Positions 12,216 to 25,283 are shown, counted from the stretch's first letter. The stretch is 64,000 nucleotides of DNA from Sipunculus nudus (GCA_026874595.1 CM049310.1:34287558-34351557); one strand, 5' to 3'. The notes: generated by a model from the letters alone, not told the origin. A program made the numbers and translations.

Positions 12216-15200
12216 CTGCATGTAAAAAAGAAAATGCAAGAACAAATTGAAGTAGGGTTGCATCAAGTCCAAGTTTTTGCATGCAGTATATCGCAGTTTT
12301 AAAAATGATGACTTTTTTCCTTATACTGAACTAGGATGTTTAAAGTTAATCCATGTAACTTTTATTTGGAAAATTGTTTTATGTGCGAATTTTATTTCAA
12401 GATGGCCCAGTTATACTGAAATGCGTCTGTTTTGTGGTTTGATGCTAAAAATAAAATGACCACAAATAAATGTGGAATGGTTTTATTGATATATTTTTAA
12501 TTTTCAAAATTACTAAATACTGAATAGTTTTTTCCGTTTAATGGGTGTCATCATTTTCTTTCAAAGGATAAACTAGGTTCAAGATCAATATGTTTAGTCA
12601 ATTCAAGGTCAATTCGTGCTACACATATAAGGAATTCATTTATTAAGAAATGTAAAAAAATGAATATGCCTATAAACCAAAGTGGACCATCCAAATCGAA
12701 ATTTTACAAATCTCGGTAAATATTGTAAAAAAAGGGTCGCCTTGAATTTATTCCAACTTCATTTTTATGATCCACTGCAAAATATTGAAAAGCTGAAAGT
12801 AAACTCTGAAGAAATATTTGTCAAACGCAATTGAAATAACTGAAAGTAGTACAAATATGCAAATTAAAACACAAGCCTAAAGAATCATGTCCCTCAATTG
12901 ATCAGCATAAACTGATCGTATAAATTAAAACCCCTCTGAGAGTGAGACAAAATGACGATGATGTGCAGAACGAAAAAATTCAGTTAAAGGAAACTTTAAA
13001 GTTATTTCGAAAAATTACAGAGATGCTCTTAGGAGTTCAGGACATTGTTAAAGATATGATCCAATTGACATTTATCATTGCATGGTGTATAAGAGATGGA
13101 TAAAGGTGTTGATGATATATTATATTTATCACTCTCCAAACTAGCTTTTTGCCTGGCACAAATTGTTATTTGTTGTTATTTAATGAGGGTTTGTATCCAA
13201 ATCATAATAATAATGAAAGAAAAATCCAGGTTAAGCCACAGACTTACTGCCAAAGATGAATCAATCCAAGATCAAGGTTTATTTGATCTGATCATCAGCT
13301 CTTAATGATTTTGTACTAAATATGATGATGCAATATTATTCTGAAAGCAGGGTTGTAAAATTAATGACGGGAATACTTGTTTAAATGCGGTCCATTATTT
13401 CTTATATAGAAAGCATTAAACAACCCTGGGTACAAAGAAAGGCGTGAATTCCAACGTGTTTCATATCATGTCTCTATAACTTGAACCAATAGAATATAAA
13501 TTCCTGTGGCCAATGTTCTTTCAAGAAGAATCAATTAACATCTGATTGGAGGTTTGACAAGAATATTCTTGGTCTGGTAGATATGATTTGTGCACTGCCG
13601 ATAATTTGTATTTATACACTGATAAATGATACCACACTTCGGTATTCATGTGACTCGCTTCTACGACCGAGGAGGTTATGTTTTCAGCTCGGTATGATTA
13701 TTGCTTGCCAGAATATTTGAATCGGTCGGCCTATGGTTCAGTTGACTCAATTTCTTATGTACGTCTCTATCTTTTTTGTCTGTTTGCTTATCTGTACACA
13801 CTCTACATATCACACGTTTGATATTAATCAGATGTAAATATGCCAGGCGTAAAATATTTAAAAAAATCATTGAATTTTGGTGCAAAAAAGCGCATTACGG
13901 ATCCAGTGGGTTGTTTTGGGTTGGAAGAGGTTTTATGCACTAATATGTGCCCTCTAGTTAAATGATTTAAACATCGGTTACTAGTTCTTTATTGAACTGG
14001 AGGTGATGTGCACATCTATTTAACGAATACCATGTATATTAGGAGATAAATAATGTGTCCATACATACTGTATTATGATAGAGAGATAAACCCCACATTT
14101 ATATACGACATTTTATTGAATTGACATACACCTGGCTGAAGTAAAATATTATCTATAACTTATCAATGGAATTCTATGTTGTCTTCAAGTAAAAAAGATA
14201 TCCCAAGATTACTTATATGTATTTTATGAATCGGTCCTGATTTAAAAATAAGACGAGTTTAAAAACACAGCAAAAACGGTTTTCGTTATTACTCAATTAG
14301 CTCCAACATCAATTACCCAACCAAATAAATGTACATAATTAATCAATTGGTCTTCTTATCCTATTCGAGGGAATTTAGTTGGCAATATCTAGAGGGTATT
14401 TTGAAGTAAGTACATTGAATATTAAGTAATTTAGGGACATTTAAGTGACACCACTTCCTTATCTGTGACAGTTTCTTCCTGTTCCTAAACATGCCAATCT
14501 ACAGATGCGATTTACCAAAATCGCCCTTAATTTTTAAACTGGCATCAGGCAGACTTAATCTAGATACCCTTACGAACATTTTCATACCAGTTATCCTTTG
14601 TATATATTTTAGTGACACCATCTGCTTAAATATGACCCTTTTCAAAGGTACCTACAGTCATGTAAAACACACTATAAACAGTTTAAACATGAACCACGTT
14701 CTAGTTTTTCTCATCCATTGGTAGGTTTTAGCACATCTCCGCTCAAATATAGATGTATTTAAATCAATTTAAAAGGGAAAACTGATCTTGGTAAAGTGAT
14801 TCTGATTTTATGATTAGTTATTTTTATGCTTACAAATGTAAGAAGTTTTGTATGAATATATTTTTAAGTAAAGTTTCTCGTTGTCTGCCGTTTCCTGTTT
14901 TAGCGATCATTTTCAAGAATAAGGGGGTAGGGGTACAAAAGCCATTGCTACATATCTGTCTTTCACCTCAGCAAATAATGCATGTAACTAAAAGAAAGAG
15001 GAATAATCATATAAAATCTTAATGCTTTAAAAAGGTCTTTGTGTAAAAGCATAGAGAAACTGTGTTCACTTATGTGAGATTGCTCGAAAGAAATTTGGTT
15101 ATATTTTGATTCTTGTAAGCTATAATTGTTAACATTAATGAATGAAGGGTTTTTAAATCAATTTTGTGTATCTTATTATGTTTGTGCATATAAATACCAA

Positions 15201-15497
15201 CATTTTAAGATATAACTTGCTGTTTTAGTTCATTAGGGGACTGAGAGAGCCAAATTGGGCTTATCACACAAAAATGTATACAGCTCGTACAAAAGAAAAA
15301 TGCCCATTGCAATGTTTTGCAATGTTGTGCAAGAATGTCCTGATTGCCAACATTGGTTTTCTGATTCCAAAGATGTCTACCTCTACGAAAAATAAAGTGA
15401 AAATTTTACATAAGCCAGGTCAATTTTTTTCAAAATTACTTGCTTTGGCCCTCTGACTATAACATGATCATTCCATAAATCAACATACATTCTCAGA

Positions 15498-15500
<3 letters not shown>
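12214..15500. other. No gene seen
   Basis: AT-rich sequence on both strands without supported exons, splice pairs or recognisable repeats. The short open frames here lack coding character. Confidence 0.45.

Positions 15501-15540
<40 letters not shown>
15501..15540. repeat. (TA)n microsatellite
   Basis: About 20 TA dinucleotides. Confidence 0.95.
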
Positions 15541-15541
<1 letters not shown>

Positions 15542-16417
15542 CGCAATGATAATGTATCTAGACTGATTTGTTTTTGCACGAATTGAACGATCCATGAACT
15601 CAAATTCTTACGTGTACACAAACATGATTTAAAAGACTTTCTAAAAGCTTCCGACGTGGTTGAGGCAAATAAACTTTACTACGACTCACCTATCCAACCG
15701 TATGTATGGGATTAATATTATGCAGCTTTGTCATTCGTTTACTTCCTATATAGTCCTCTGGTCAGCTATACATGTACAGTACGTATACACGCAGGGAGGA
15801 AATACCAATCGACCTCTACCACTCACAGCACAGTTGGTAAAACCGAATAGGCGTGTCCAAGAGTCCCGGTCAGTATTCCACAGTGTTTCATTCACTATAG
15901 TCTCTCTTCGTCACTCCGGATTCATATTATCCCATTGCATTACTATATACAACACGTAAAAAATGTTTATTCCATTACACGTAACCTATCTGATAGACTG
16001 CACGTTTGCGTGTTGATCATAAGGTGGTTTCGAAAGTGTTTGCCCAAGAACAAGTGAAAGCATATACGACTTGAGTATGTTGAAACGACCTGCTCACGTG
16101 ATGGAACATGCACTGACAATGCAGGGATTGTTTGTAGAGTTTTCAGGGGCAAGCAAGGTGTATAATACGACATGAGGCTTCTTCTTAATACAAGATTCTT
16201 GGCAGTTAGTGGATAAACGTAAATACATGCTTGAACGTTTGACCCCGACATACTTTAGAAATTTTGGTCTCTTCTTAAACCTCGGGGTAAACTTCCTAGT
16301 GATTACAAAAGCCAGTGCATTGATATCCATGTTATGTTGTTCGTTCTTGTTCAGTGGATCGTGCAAGGAAATCTATACCTGAGATACGCCTATGCGACAT
16401 GGACATGTCCATGCAAA

Positions 16418-16419
<2 letters not shown>
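15541..16419. other. No gene seen
   Basis: Overlapping open frames on both strands exist, but none shows domain similarity, splice borders or a consistent codon pattern. Confidence 0.45.
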
Positions 16420-16480
<61 letters not shown>

Positions 16481-16562
16481 ACGAGTGACGCCTTTTATAT
16501 GGAATAATATATTTGTTAGTCTAAAAGGAGACACATCGACGATAGCCCAACACGGCTATACG

Positions 16563-16607
<45 letters not shown>

Positions 16608-16610
16608 CTG

Positions 16611-16646
<36 letters not shown>
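16420..16646. repeat. Compound (TA)n(GA)n and two further (TA)n tracts
   Basis: (TA)n at about 16420-16440 runs directly into (GA)n at 16441-16479. Further TA tracts lie at about 16564-16604 and 16613-16646. Confidence 0.95.
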
Positions 16647-16652
<6 letters not shown>

Positions 16653-17058
16653 TGTGTTATTAAATCAAATGTCAATTCAAATGTTATAAACATGACTGTC
16701 GTTGCAGTCATTGCAATTCCATTTCTATAAAATTACTATGGAAATTTGACGGAAAGCCACTACATGTTATAAATTAATAAATTTATTATAGGTTAATTGA
16801 ATTATATATCTGCAAAGCGACGCTGCACAACCAACTTTGAGCAGCAAGTTTTTATGTACGATTTGGTGGCAGACGGGCTTCGTAAATATAAGTTTAGCCC
16901 TGTTAATATATGAGTCACATGTGTACCAGGAACAAGCCTACTATACTGAAAAATGATATTACACACTTCGTTATAGGTGTGTCGTTTATATACTGAAACG
17001 TGGCAATATTTAGTGTACCACAATCACATGATTCTCGGTAGTACTAACTGATTACTTA
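16647..17058. other. No gene seen
   Basis: AT-rich sequence without recognisable features. Confidence 0.4.
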
Positions 17059-17059
17059 T

Positions 17060-17260
17060 TAGTCCCCCGCCGTAGAAGGAAGGACTACTAAAATGGTCCG
17101 CGCCTGTCGGGCCGTCGGGCCGTACGTCCCGCCCTTTTACCACATATATCTAAAGCCCTCGCTGTTTTCTTTACAAACTGTTACAGTCTTACTCAGAACA
17201 TAACCGACAGGTGATTAAAACTTGCAGGTGGCGCCACCTTTGTTAAAAGACTTTCTGCGC
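17060..17260. repeat. Dispersed repeat edge with GTCGGGCCGTCGGGCCGTAC core
   Basis: It begins TAGTCCCCCGCCG, with a GC-rich GTCGGGCCGT duplication and then TGGCGCCACC. The abrupt GC change against AT-rich flanks and the phrase style match common molluscan interspersed repeats. Boundaries are approximate. Confidence 0.45.
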
Positions 17261-18500
17261 TCCAAAATGGTCTTTTTCACTTTCCCTTCAGATAAGTCAG
17301 TAATTAAGAACACTTAAAGCTTCAAATCTGGTTGGGGCTAGGGGATTCAGTAAATACTCTATTATATAGAATTATTTCAGATTAATATGTCTCCACCTGA
17401 GTTCAAATTTTGCTAATCACGAGATTTTCTGATTTTACATGTTCCATATATGGTGCAAAATGTTTTACCTTTTATCTCGTTTACCACTTCACCGATCATT
17501 ACCAATCTTTTAGGCATATTGATCACATGACTGGCATGTGTTTAATGATTTTCTGCATAAATTGTTACAACCATATTTCTTGGCCACAACTATGACACGT
17601 ATCTATTTGTTCACATCTGTCCAGTTTACAAATTACATCCTTCATTGCTCCCGGTTAATACATGGTCATCTGGATAACTAAAAAGCTAATTTTACGTTTT
17701 TCTTTAAATCATTTCATATCAATCATAACGTTTTTCTTTCAATCATAACATTGATTCAATATTGAAACCTAGTTAATCATCAACATTGAACCATAATTGT
17801 CAAATCAGCATTGATTTAATGTTGAAAACGGGTTGAAAACATCCTAACCTCATTTCAATTTGTTTTCATTACTGAAACAACATTTAGTGCCCATAAAGAA
17901 GAACAACTGGCTAAAAAGGAGTCCATATAATATATAATTTAAATATTGATCTATATTATGATAGTTAACAACATATATTGGATCATAATAGATAGGATCT
18001 ATTTTTTGTAATTTAGTAGCAACTAAAAGTAATAACCGAAACGATTAAATTTAACCTCTAAAAATATGGAACTAAAAAAAACTTTTAATATCATTTGTTG
18101 GTATATTGCTGTTAAACAATGCAGGAAAGCTTTACGGAAAAAAATTTCCAGTTTTATAAGCCAAAGAAAAAAACTATATACAAAATATGAACTATGTTTC
18201 ACAGATAAAATAGAAAATAGGTAATAAACAACATAAAATTTTGTCAAACTCCAAATCATTACCATGCATCGTTTACGAATAAAAATCATTGAAAAATAGT
18301 ATTATTTAGATTTAAGATAACGTACTACGTTCCTTAAATTGCTCTTGTTAAAACATTTTTATAGCAGTTTGTTAGTTTCCTTGTCTATAGTCACTATATA
18401 TGACGAATTGACAAGTTAATCAATCCATGAAGAGTGTAACTTACTTATAATGAATAATTTGTTTATTTTTCTTTTATTTAAAGTTATAACTCTTCATTTC
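17261..18500. other. No gene; AT-rich with TTGATTCAATATTGAA words
   Basis: Between about 17735 and 17880 the words ATTGATT, TTGAAAC and AACATT recur in both orientations (for example ATTGATTCAATATTGAAACC and TTGATTTAATGTTGAAAACG). This suggests a short degraded interspersed element. Nothing else was seen. Confidence 0.4.
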
Positions 18501-18514
18501 CTTTTTACGTGGAC

Positions 18515-21500
18515 AGCATTGTCACTGATAATGCGGAAAGATGCGGAAAGCATTCGCATTGAAGTTTCCTGTGTAAGGGAGTGATGAGGTAGCTATGGGG
18601 ATTAGAAAGACGAAGGAGTTGAGGTTCAGACTCGTTAGGAGGACCTGGACAAAGATGGTGCGGTGCATGTAGATTCTGTTCTGAGTACAAACTCGCGACA
18701 GAGAATCTCATGCTTCGCTCATACCCTTCAACTCATGGTTGGAGATGGGATAAAGGGAGTGAAGTGTATTAGCAGAGCCTTTGCAAAGGTCACAAAAGTC
18801 TCCACCCTCTTGTACAAGAGTGCCATTTTCAAAGAAAGGTATTAATTTCCTTTCATATTTGGTTTACTTGCTTTTTACTTTTCAAGTCAATGTCAACAAA
18901 ATTGTAATCGCAATAATATCAGTCCAAAAGGCACGTGGATGGAGAACTTCAAATAGATTTGTGGCAAATATGGTACCCTTTGACAGTCTTTGCAAAGAAG
19001 TTACATTGATTGAAGGTTAATTTGATGAAACATGTACTGGTATGTAGTATTAAACTATTAGCATTTCCAGTTTCAACAGACGGCCTTTAACGACATTTTA
19101 TGACACCTGTAGGCTTTACGTGGAAGAACCTGTCTCTGCATGTACGTCAAAAAGTATACCACTTTTATTGTATTTTAATTTGTTTATTGCATAAAGTTTT
19201 TAGGTCAGGTTTGGATTTGGTTGGACCATTCCAGCAGCTATATAACCACTCCTTGGAATCTATTTATAACCAACTCTGGGCACTCTGCGCCCCCCCCCTT
19301 AAACCGCCCCTGATTATGTTGGTTTTCTTAAATTTCTCAATATACCGTACATGTTCCTCCGGTCTCATGCACACCATATAATTTAGCGGGAAACTGTTAA
19401 TTCATTTAATTGGTTTACATACACTATTATGAAAAGGAACCTATCTATATACATCTTACTATATATGGACCAGTATGGAGTTCTTTATAAAAAAAGATTT
19501 AAAAAGTAGTATAGAACATGGTAAATCCTCTATTCTTAGGTTAGTGCTTTGCACGTTTTGATTATCATAAAGACCACACTTTATAAAAGTGTCCGATACA
19601 TTAAGGTATAATGAATTCCTAATAAAGAAGCTTAGGATTCTGCATTATCGAGATGCACTTTATTTCCCCTCTGCATGGATATGTTATGTATTATATTTTG
19701 ATAACAAGATGTCCTTGATCTTAACATTCATCTGGCCAAGTGCATGGACTGGAGATGCAGTTGCCTACAAGGTTCTGGTGACAGCTCTGCACACTTCTCT
19801 GGAGAAAAGATTTAAATTTATGTTTATAAATTGTCACATGGAGGTGGAATCAGGCAGTGACATCAATCAAAAGCCCTTGCTTGAGAAAATATACCTTATC
19901 GGTGCAGAGTTGGATCTACAGTTTATACTTCACTGTGTGGACACGGATGTGTGATAACGGATAGTGATCTCGAAAACACAAGAGCAAATGTAAAGGATTT
20001 ACTCAAAGGCATGTTAATTTAACTCTTCACAAAGCGGAATTAATTAATATGGACTACTACCAAATTTTGAATTATCTATGAAGTTGCACGTTTAGAAAAT
20101 ATTTATAGCTTCTTGAACAATTACAATTATTTCCATTTGACTACACACTGTTATGAAACTTTAAAATTGCACTTAAAATATTCAAAAGATACGAGTACAA
20201 GACACTAAAGATATATATTCATATTCAAAATTCTTGTACAAGCATTGTGTAGAACACGAGAAAAAAGATAATAATATGTTCAGTTTGTATTCATATTTAA
20301 TAATAATTTTGCTAGTTTTTATTCAAGTTAATGATACAAGACTGCTTAAATAGCAAGTGGTTTTATATATTTTTCAGTGTTACCTATCACGCTCGCACTT
20401 TTTTGCATATTCTTTTTCACTTATTGCAGAGATGGTCATTGCTGAGGCTGAGCGCATCTATCCGGAGCAGCAAAGTGAGGAGGAAGAGGTGATACAACCA
20501 CCTGATACAACTGTCGTAAACGTGGAGGAAGACATCCTATCCTGCTTAAGTACCAAGGTGCACAACAAAATACATTTGACTACGACCCCACTCCAACAGT
20601 GTATAGGGAAGGAATCTGCAAGAATGCAACAGGCAAACTACCTTATTACGTCAGTGTATACCACGTACAAAATCTGACCTATTACGTACCGGCCATTGCA
20701 TGGTCTACCGCCAAAATTTATCACCAAATTGGTATCATCATATCAATCATCAATCATCTCGTCCTCTCAAATCTTCCAATCAGTTTTTACTTGTTAAACC
20801 AGCAGTAAATAATCCACGTTTGGTGGCAGGGCTTTTGCAATTTAAAGGTGCCCATTCACCTACCTTTTGATGAAGAGATGTTATGTTATTTCTGGCTTCC
20901 TCTGTGTACATATCAATAATCTAAGGGTAATTCTGGTTTTGAAAAGTTATGAAAAGGATTCCATGAAGGATGTATGAACTTGTTTATCAACAACATGGTT
21001 GTAAACACAGCAATGTTGACAAACGAGAAAAGCATGTAATCTAAGGTGCTAAGTCGCATATATGCGGAGTTAGAAAGGTCACTTGTTGCAAAACGCCATT
21101 TGCATAGCTCTGGCTTATATTACTAGCCCCCAGATGCCCTTGTTGAATTTGTTTTGATTATTTTGGCGGGCCCCCCAAATATTATAAACACGTTGATATA
21201 AACAAAACAAGCGGCCTGTGTGCGGTGATATCCACGTTTTCTGACCTGTATTTATAAGAGCTCCAAGGAATTACCTTTAGTTTAGAAAGAAAAAATAGGT
21301 GATTGAGCCTCTTTAATGTTCGTTTTTCCGACACAATGACTTATTGTAGGAGTCATTATTGTAGGACTCGGTTATTAATTTAGGGAAGTGTATTTTTAGC
21401 GGTTTCTAATGTTTTCGGGGGATGCTTATGATTACTGTATATGCTTACTTTATATGCTTTTCATTCCTTTTAATGTTTAATTATATGTACAGCAACTTGA

Positions 21501-21896
21501 TTAAGCATAATTGCTTAGATATAATGCGCTTTATAAATGTATACAATAGTGAAAATAATAATACCAACGAAATGAGCATCATGCATGGCCAATTATGAAT
21601 CCAACTTCTGGAAGCCAGATGGAGTGGCCAGAGTGCAATATAAAGCACTTTATGCCTTGGCCCATAATTTTTTGTCTGTGGCTGCCAGCAATGCACCAGT
21701 AAAGCGCATTTTCAGTCATGGTGGAAACATCGTGCGGGCGACCACACAGGGCCCGATAATTCTCCGTCATGCTCGAAACTCGTATGTTTCTTATGTGCAA
21801 CGAAAACATTATTTGATTTTTAACCTATTTCTGGTTAGATTGCAACGTAATAAAACTCGCTTTAGATTAGCACCTGGAACTCCCTCATTTGGCTAG
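18515..21896 (+). pseudogene. Broken hAT-superfamily transposase
   Basis: Fragments lie in the order expected of a hAT transposase: IVTDNA (catalytic Asp region) at about 18515-18535, followed by a tandemly duplicated ATGCGGAAAG that shifts the frame; ISCFAHTLQLMVGDGIKG (CxxHxLxL motif) with KVTKVSTLLYKS at 18690-18840; VTALHTSLEKRF with LIGAELD at 19740-19930; a linker with AEAERIYPEQQSEEEE at 20430-20600; and the C-terminal dimerisation block with FLSVAASNAPVKRIFSHGGN at 21585-21800. The parts are in different frames, with stops and AT-rich insertions between them. Acceptor-like (TTGCAG) and donor-like (AAAG|GTATTA) sequences at some fragment edges leave open an intron-bearing gene, but frameshifts favour a dead element. 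Terminal inverted repeats not identified. Confidence 0.75.
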
Positions 21897-22590
21897 ATTC
21901 ATGGAGGTCAAAGTTTTATTTTTTTTTTCAGTTCTGTTGAAACCAATTTTTTCCTAAAGAATACATGCACTCTCTCTGTAGTAAATGTTGAAATTTGGTA
22001 TTTAAAGATACAACAAAGTTGAGCAAGGTATTGTATTTCAATCATTGCTTCTCTTCAAATGAAGACGGCTTTGTTATTATGCAATATAATTTTTTAAATG
22101 GTATGTCATAGAGGCTGAATTTCTGTATTGGGTACGCTCTTTTAAAAGATAGCGCCTAAGAAGGCACACTAATGCCTGTATGTATCGTCCCAAGTGTAAA
22201 TGTGTGAATCAATCCATCAAATGAGCATTTTTACGTGAATTGTGATATTTCTACTAAGACATAGTTGATAAGATGTCAAAAAATGAAAACAATATTAATT
22301 AAACGCTTATTAATTAGGCCTATAAAGCAGACATTCCTTTAAAGAGGGTGTCATGTATGGGAGGGCCCTTAAATTTTAACTGGTGGGTGGCGGCGACTGC
22401 ATGGTCTTCAACATTTGATTGCGATGACTCCTGACTAGGTGACTCGACTGCAAAACATTATTACTGGAAAGCGGTGATTCGGCCTTGGCCTCTTAGGGCT
22501 GTGACCCGTCTTGGTTTTAATACAATACAAGTTTTATTTTAGATTATCTTATACAAAAAGTACAACATTAACCATATATGTTCTATTACA
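21897..22590. other. No gene seen
   Basis: Flank between the hAT remnant and the next dispersed repeat. No supported coding sequence. Confidence 0.4.
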
Positions 22591-22770
22591 GAGGCGGATC
22601 CAGGATTTAAGAAAAGGGGGTCCAACCCAGGAGGACTCATTAAAAAAAAAAACTTAAAAAGGTCTCCGGGTCTGGTAAAGGGGGGGAGGGGTTCAGGCCG
22701 TAAAGTTTTGTCAGAAGCCCTTAAAAAAGGTTACAGCGACAGAAAGGTGGGGGGGGGGGGGGGGGGGGGG
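22591..22770 (+). repeat. Dispersed repeat (GAGGCGGATCCAGGATTT family) ending in poly-G
   Basis: It starts GAGGCGGATCCAGGATTT and continues with GGGGTCCAACCCAGGAGGAC and several G-runs, ending in 22 consecutive G at 22749-22770. The same start is found inverted at 50058-50075. Confidence 0.7.
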
Positions 22771-22844
22771 CTCGGACTCGGCCTTGCAGGATGGTACGTG
22801 ACTCGACTTAAACACTGATGAAATTTTTATACCGGCTGTGACAC

Positions 22845-22971
22845 CTGCAATCAAGGAGACAACATTTGTCAGATTCACAATCAAACGGTTCTTCTGCAGA
22901 GGCGCCATCGTGTGGTGTTTCATGGAACTAGCAGGTATCATCGTTTGATTTTGTTCCTCGGTCATGGTCAT
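22845..22971 (-). CDS. Possible divergent first exon, unknown
   Basis: A minus-strand frame begins MTMTEEQNQTMIPASS and ends VVSLIAG at a possible donor (GCAG|GTGTCA). Its ATG is only 33 bases from the ATG of the plus-strand PHYHD1 duplicate, so it would be a divergent gene sharing a promoter. No later exon was found and no family recognised. It may equally be antisense noise. Confidence 0.2.
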
Positions 22972-23570
22972 TGTTTGTAAACATTGGAGGTGTCGCCTTC
23001 AGACATGACGACTCCAGAGCAAAGATTAAAGGTAGAATCACAGCAAGTTAACTTCAGATTCGATCTGAGTATGTTCATTTAACATCCCATGAGCTTTAAT
23101 GCTATATGGATTTTAAATAATATAATATTATTAAGAAACAACTTTTATGCAAATATTGGTTAAACCTAAATTAAATGATCATCTTGGAATTACACAGAAG
23201 TAATCTACGTAGGACCATTTATAGGCCTATAAAAAAGTGAAACTTTATACGACGATATTACGAGATGTGTTTACCTGCGACTATTCGAACACATTTGAAG
23301 TTCTGTACCATTAGAAAACAAGAAACTCGACTTTCCAATTCACAATCCAATCGACTTTCTATGCCCACATTATCGCCCACCTGACCGAAATCATCCTGGC
23401 GGTGACAATAGGGGCTTATTAGCTTTCAGCCTCGGTACGGGGAAAAAAGGGGGCGTGGCGTGAACCCTCCGTGCGGGATTTTGCCACATCTCTTTTAAGG
23501 CTTTTACCCTGTCCGGAGGCCACAAACACAATCGTCCAGTTCCCTACCAGGTGGCGGGCTAGCCCATTTT

Positions 23571-23642
23571 AATCGGACTCAATATTTTGGCCCTGCCGTG
23601 TATGACAGTGCCTTATATTCAGTTATAATATTGAGTCCGATT
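23571..23642. repeat. Perfect 15-bp inverted repeat with 42-base loop
   Basis: AATCGGACTCAATAT at 23571-23585 is matched by its reverse complement at 23628-23642. It lies in the first intron of the PHYHD1 duplicate and is either a short MITE-like insertion or a hairpin. Confidence 0.85.
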
Positions 23643-23852
23643 ATAGCATAGTTATAAAGTGTCCTGGTTTCCCAGGCTCGATTAGTTCATTAGGAAAGCC
23701 TACAAGTCCTGTTTTGATTGCTGTGTATAGCATAATCGTGGTCAGGCAGACTTGACTTTAAGACAAATGATGTTAGTATATATATATGTCAGTCACTACA
23801 GTGGTGGTCCATTCATCAAAGTGCCCTGAGACATTTTTGTAAAACACACACA

Positions 23853-23854
<2 letters not shown>

Positions 23855-23887
<33 letters not shown>

Positions 23888-23956
23888 TATATAAACATTG
23901 GCGGATAAAGCAAAATATAATCATTAGGGGAGAGGGGGCCAAATATAGTATGTATA

Positions 23957-24020
<64 letters not shown>
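23855..24020. repeat. (TA)n tracts
   Basis: TA runs at about 23855-23886 and 23959-24020, separated by about 70 bases of unique sequence. Confidence 0.95.
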
Positions 24021-24024
<4 letters not shown>

Positions 24025-24807
24025 TGAATGCTTTTATTTCAGACACATACATTGGTCTATATATTGATGAGAAGGTAGTCCATAACAGTCCTGTTCATTA
24101 GAATATTCTAACTGTACTGAGATACCTGGACACCTTTCATTTTTCCATTGTATAATTGGGGGGGTGGGGGTGTTTTTCGTTGCATATGATATATATTTAT
24201 ATATATATATAAACCTTTTGTTCTCTGAACCAGGCTTAAATATATAACATTTCATAGCAAACTCTGAAATGGAACCACAGTCTATAATGTTCTAATTATT
24301 AATATATTTCATTTCCAATATATAAATATTGAAAAATCAGAGTCAGGAGGGGATGATTACATTGGCCATCCCCCCTTTAAATATGGGGGGGGATACCCCC
24401 CCCCCCCTTTATATTCACGCTCCTGTTTTGGTGATGTATAGGTATGTGCTTAATCATAAACAATGATTGGTGTACTAGTTTCTGACATTGATGTTGTTGA
24501 TAATCCATAATAAAAGGAAAATAAAAAGCAATTTGTCCATGCACTGTATATCTGTTTATGTATATGTTTATCATGTATGTATTCATATATATATATACAT
24601 ATATTTATATATATGAATACATGCATGATAAACATGACTATTCATAACTGTGTCCTTGTTGACATGTATATATGTTTTCTGTTTGATCCTTACTGTCAGT
24701 ATGAAGAAGATGGGTACTTTATTGTGGAAGACTTCTTGGTGGATGAGGAAGTTGAAGCTCTGCGTAAATGCTGCTATCACCTAGTGGAATTAATGAATCC
24801 AGAGGAA

Positions 24808-25062
24808 CATAACACAGTCTTCTCAGGCCCAAAACAGGCATGTAAAGAATAACACAGTTTTCTCAGGCCCAAAACAGGCATGTAAAGAATATCACAATCT
24901 TCTCAGGCCCAAAACAGGCATGTTAAAGAATGACACAGTCTTCTCTGGCCCAAAACAGGCGTAAGAATAAGACCATCTTCTCAGGCCCGAAACAGTTACG
25001 TATGAAAAACATAGTCTTCCCAGGCCCAAAACAGGCATGTAAAAGAATAACAGGTCTTAAAA
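24808..25062 (+). repeat. About 40-bp minisatellite built from the 3' end of PHYHD1 exon 2a and its splice junction
   Basis: The first unit is the coding end of exon 2a (AACACAGTCTTCTCAGGCCC, then AAAACAG) plus the first intron bases GCATGTAAAGAAT. It is followed by about five more copies with increasing divergence and length change. One copy reads AAACAGGCGTAAG, which creates a GT donor. Confidence 0.85.
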
Positions 25063-25283
25063 GAATAATCAAAACAGGTTTGTCTTCCTTTACCAGTAAG
25101 ATTTCATGATGTTGGATCAGCAGGCAGATGAAATATTTAAGTAAGTCACTCTGAATTATAATAAATCTTTAAAAAAAGTAATTGTTCGCAAATTGCAATT
25201 ACAGACCCACCGGAATAATTACTTTTTAACCAGTGGGGACAAGATCCGCTACTTTTATGAAGATGGAGCACTGGATGAGAAAG

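Larger units (their letters stand above)
23005..25283 (+). pseudogene. PHYHD1: Partial tandem duplicate of PHYHD1 (exons 1-3 only): pseudogene or alternative 5' exons
   Basis: Exon 1a 23005-23031 encodes MTTPEQRLK. Exon 2a 24700-24837 encodes YEEDGYFIVEDFLVDEEVEA through HNTVFSGPKQ. Exon 3a 25205-25283 encodes THRNNYFLTSGDKIRYFYED and ends in phase 1. Each matches the corresponding exon of the complete copy at 33490-46851 in length class, phase and sequence. No counterpart of exons 4-11 was seen before 33490, so the iron- and 2-oxoglutarate-binding half is absent. Exon 2a has a GC instead of GT after the CAG (24838-24839), and reading through it reaches a stop 12 bases later. Because exon 3a and exon 3 end in the same phase, exons 1a-3a could in principle splice to exon 4 at 38030 as alternative 5' exons. 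A dead partial duplicate is as likely. Confidence 0.8.

Noticed and set aside
16392-16649. Open frame of about 85 codons
   Set aside because: It is a translation of (TA)n and (GA)n tracts (alternating I/Y and R/E).
25090-25144. Small exon-like piece (MMLDQQADEIFK before GTAAGT) between PHYHD1 exons 2a and 3a
   Set aside because: The complete copy has no counterpart, and the frame from a plausible acceptor meets a stop before it.
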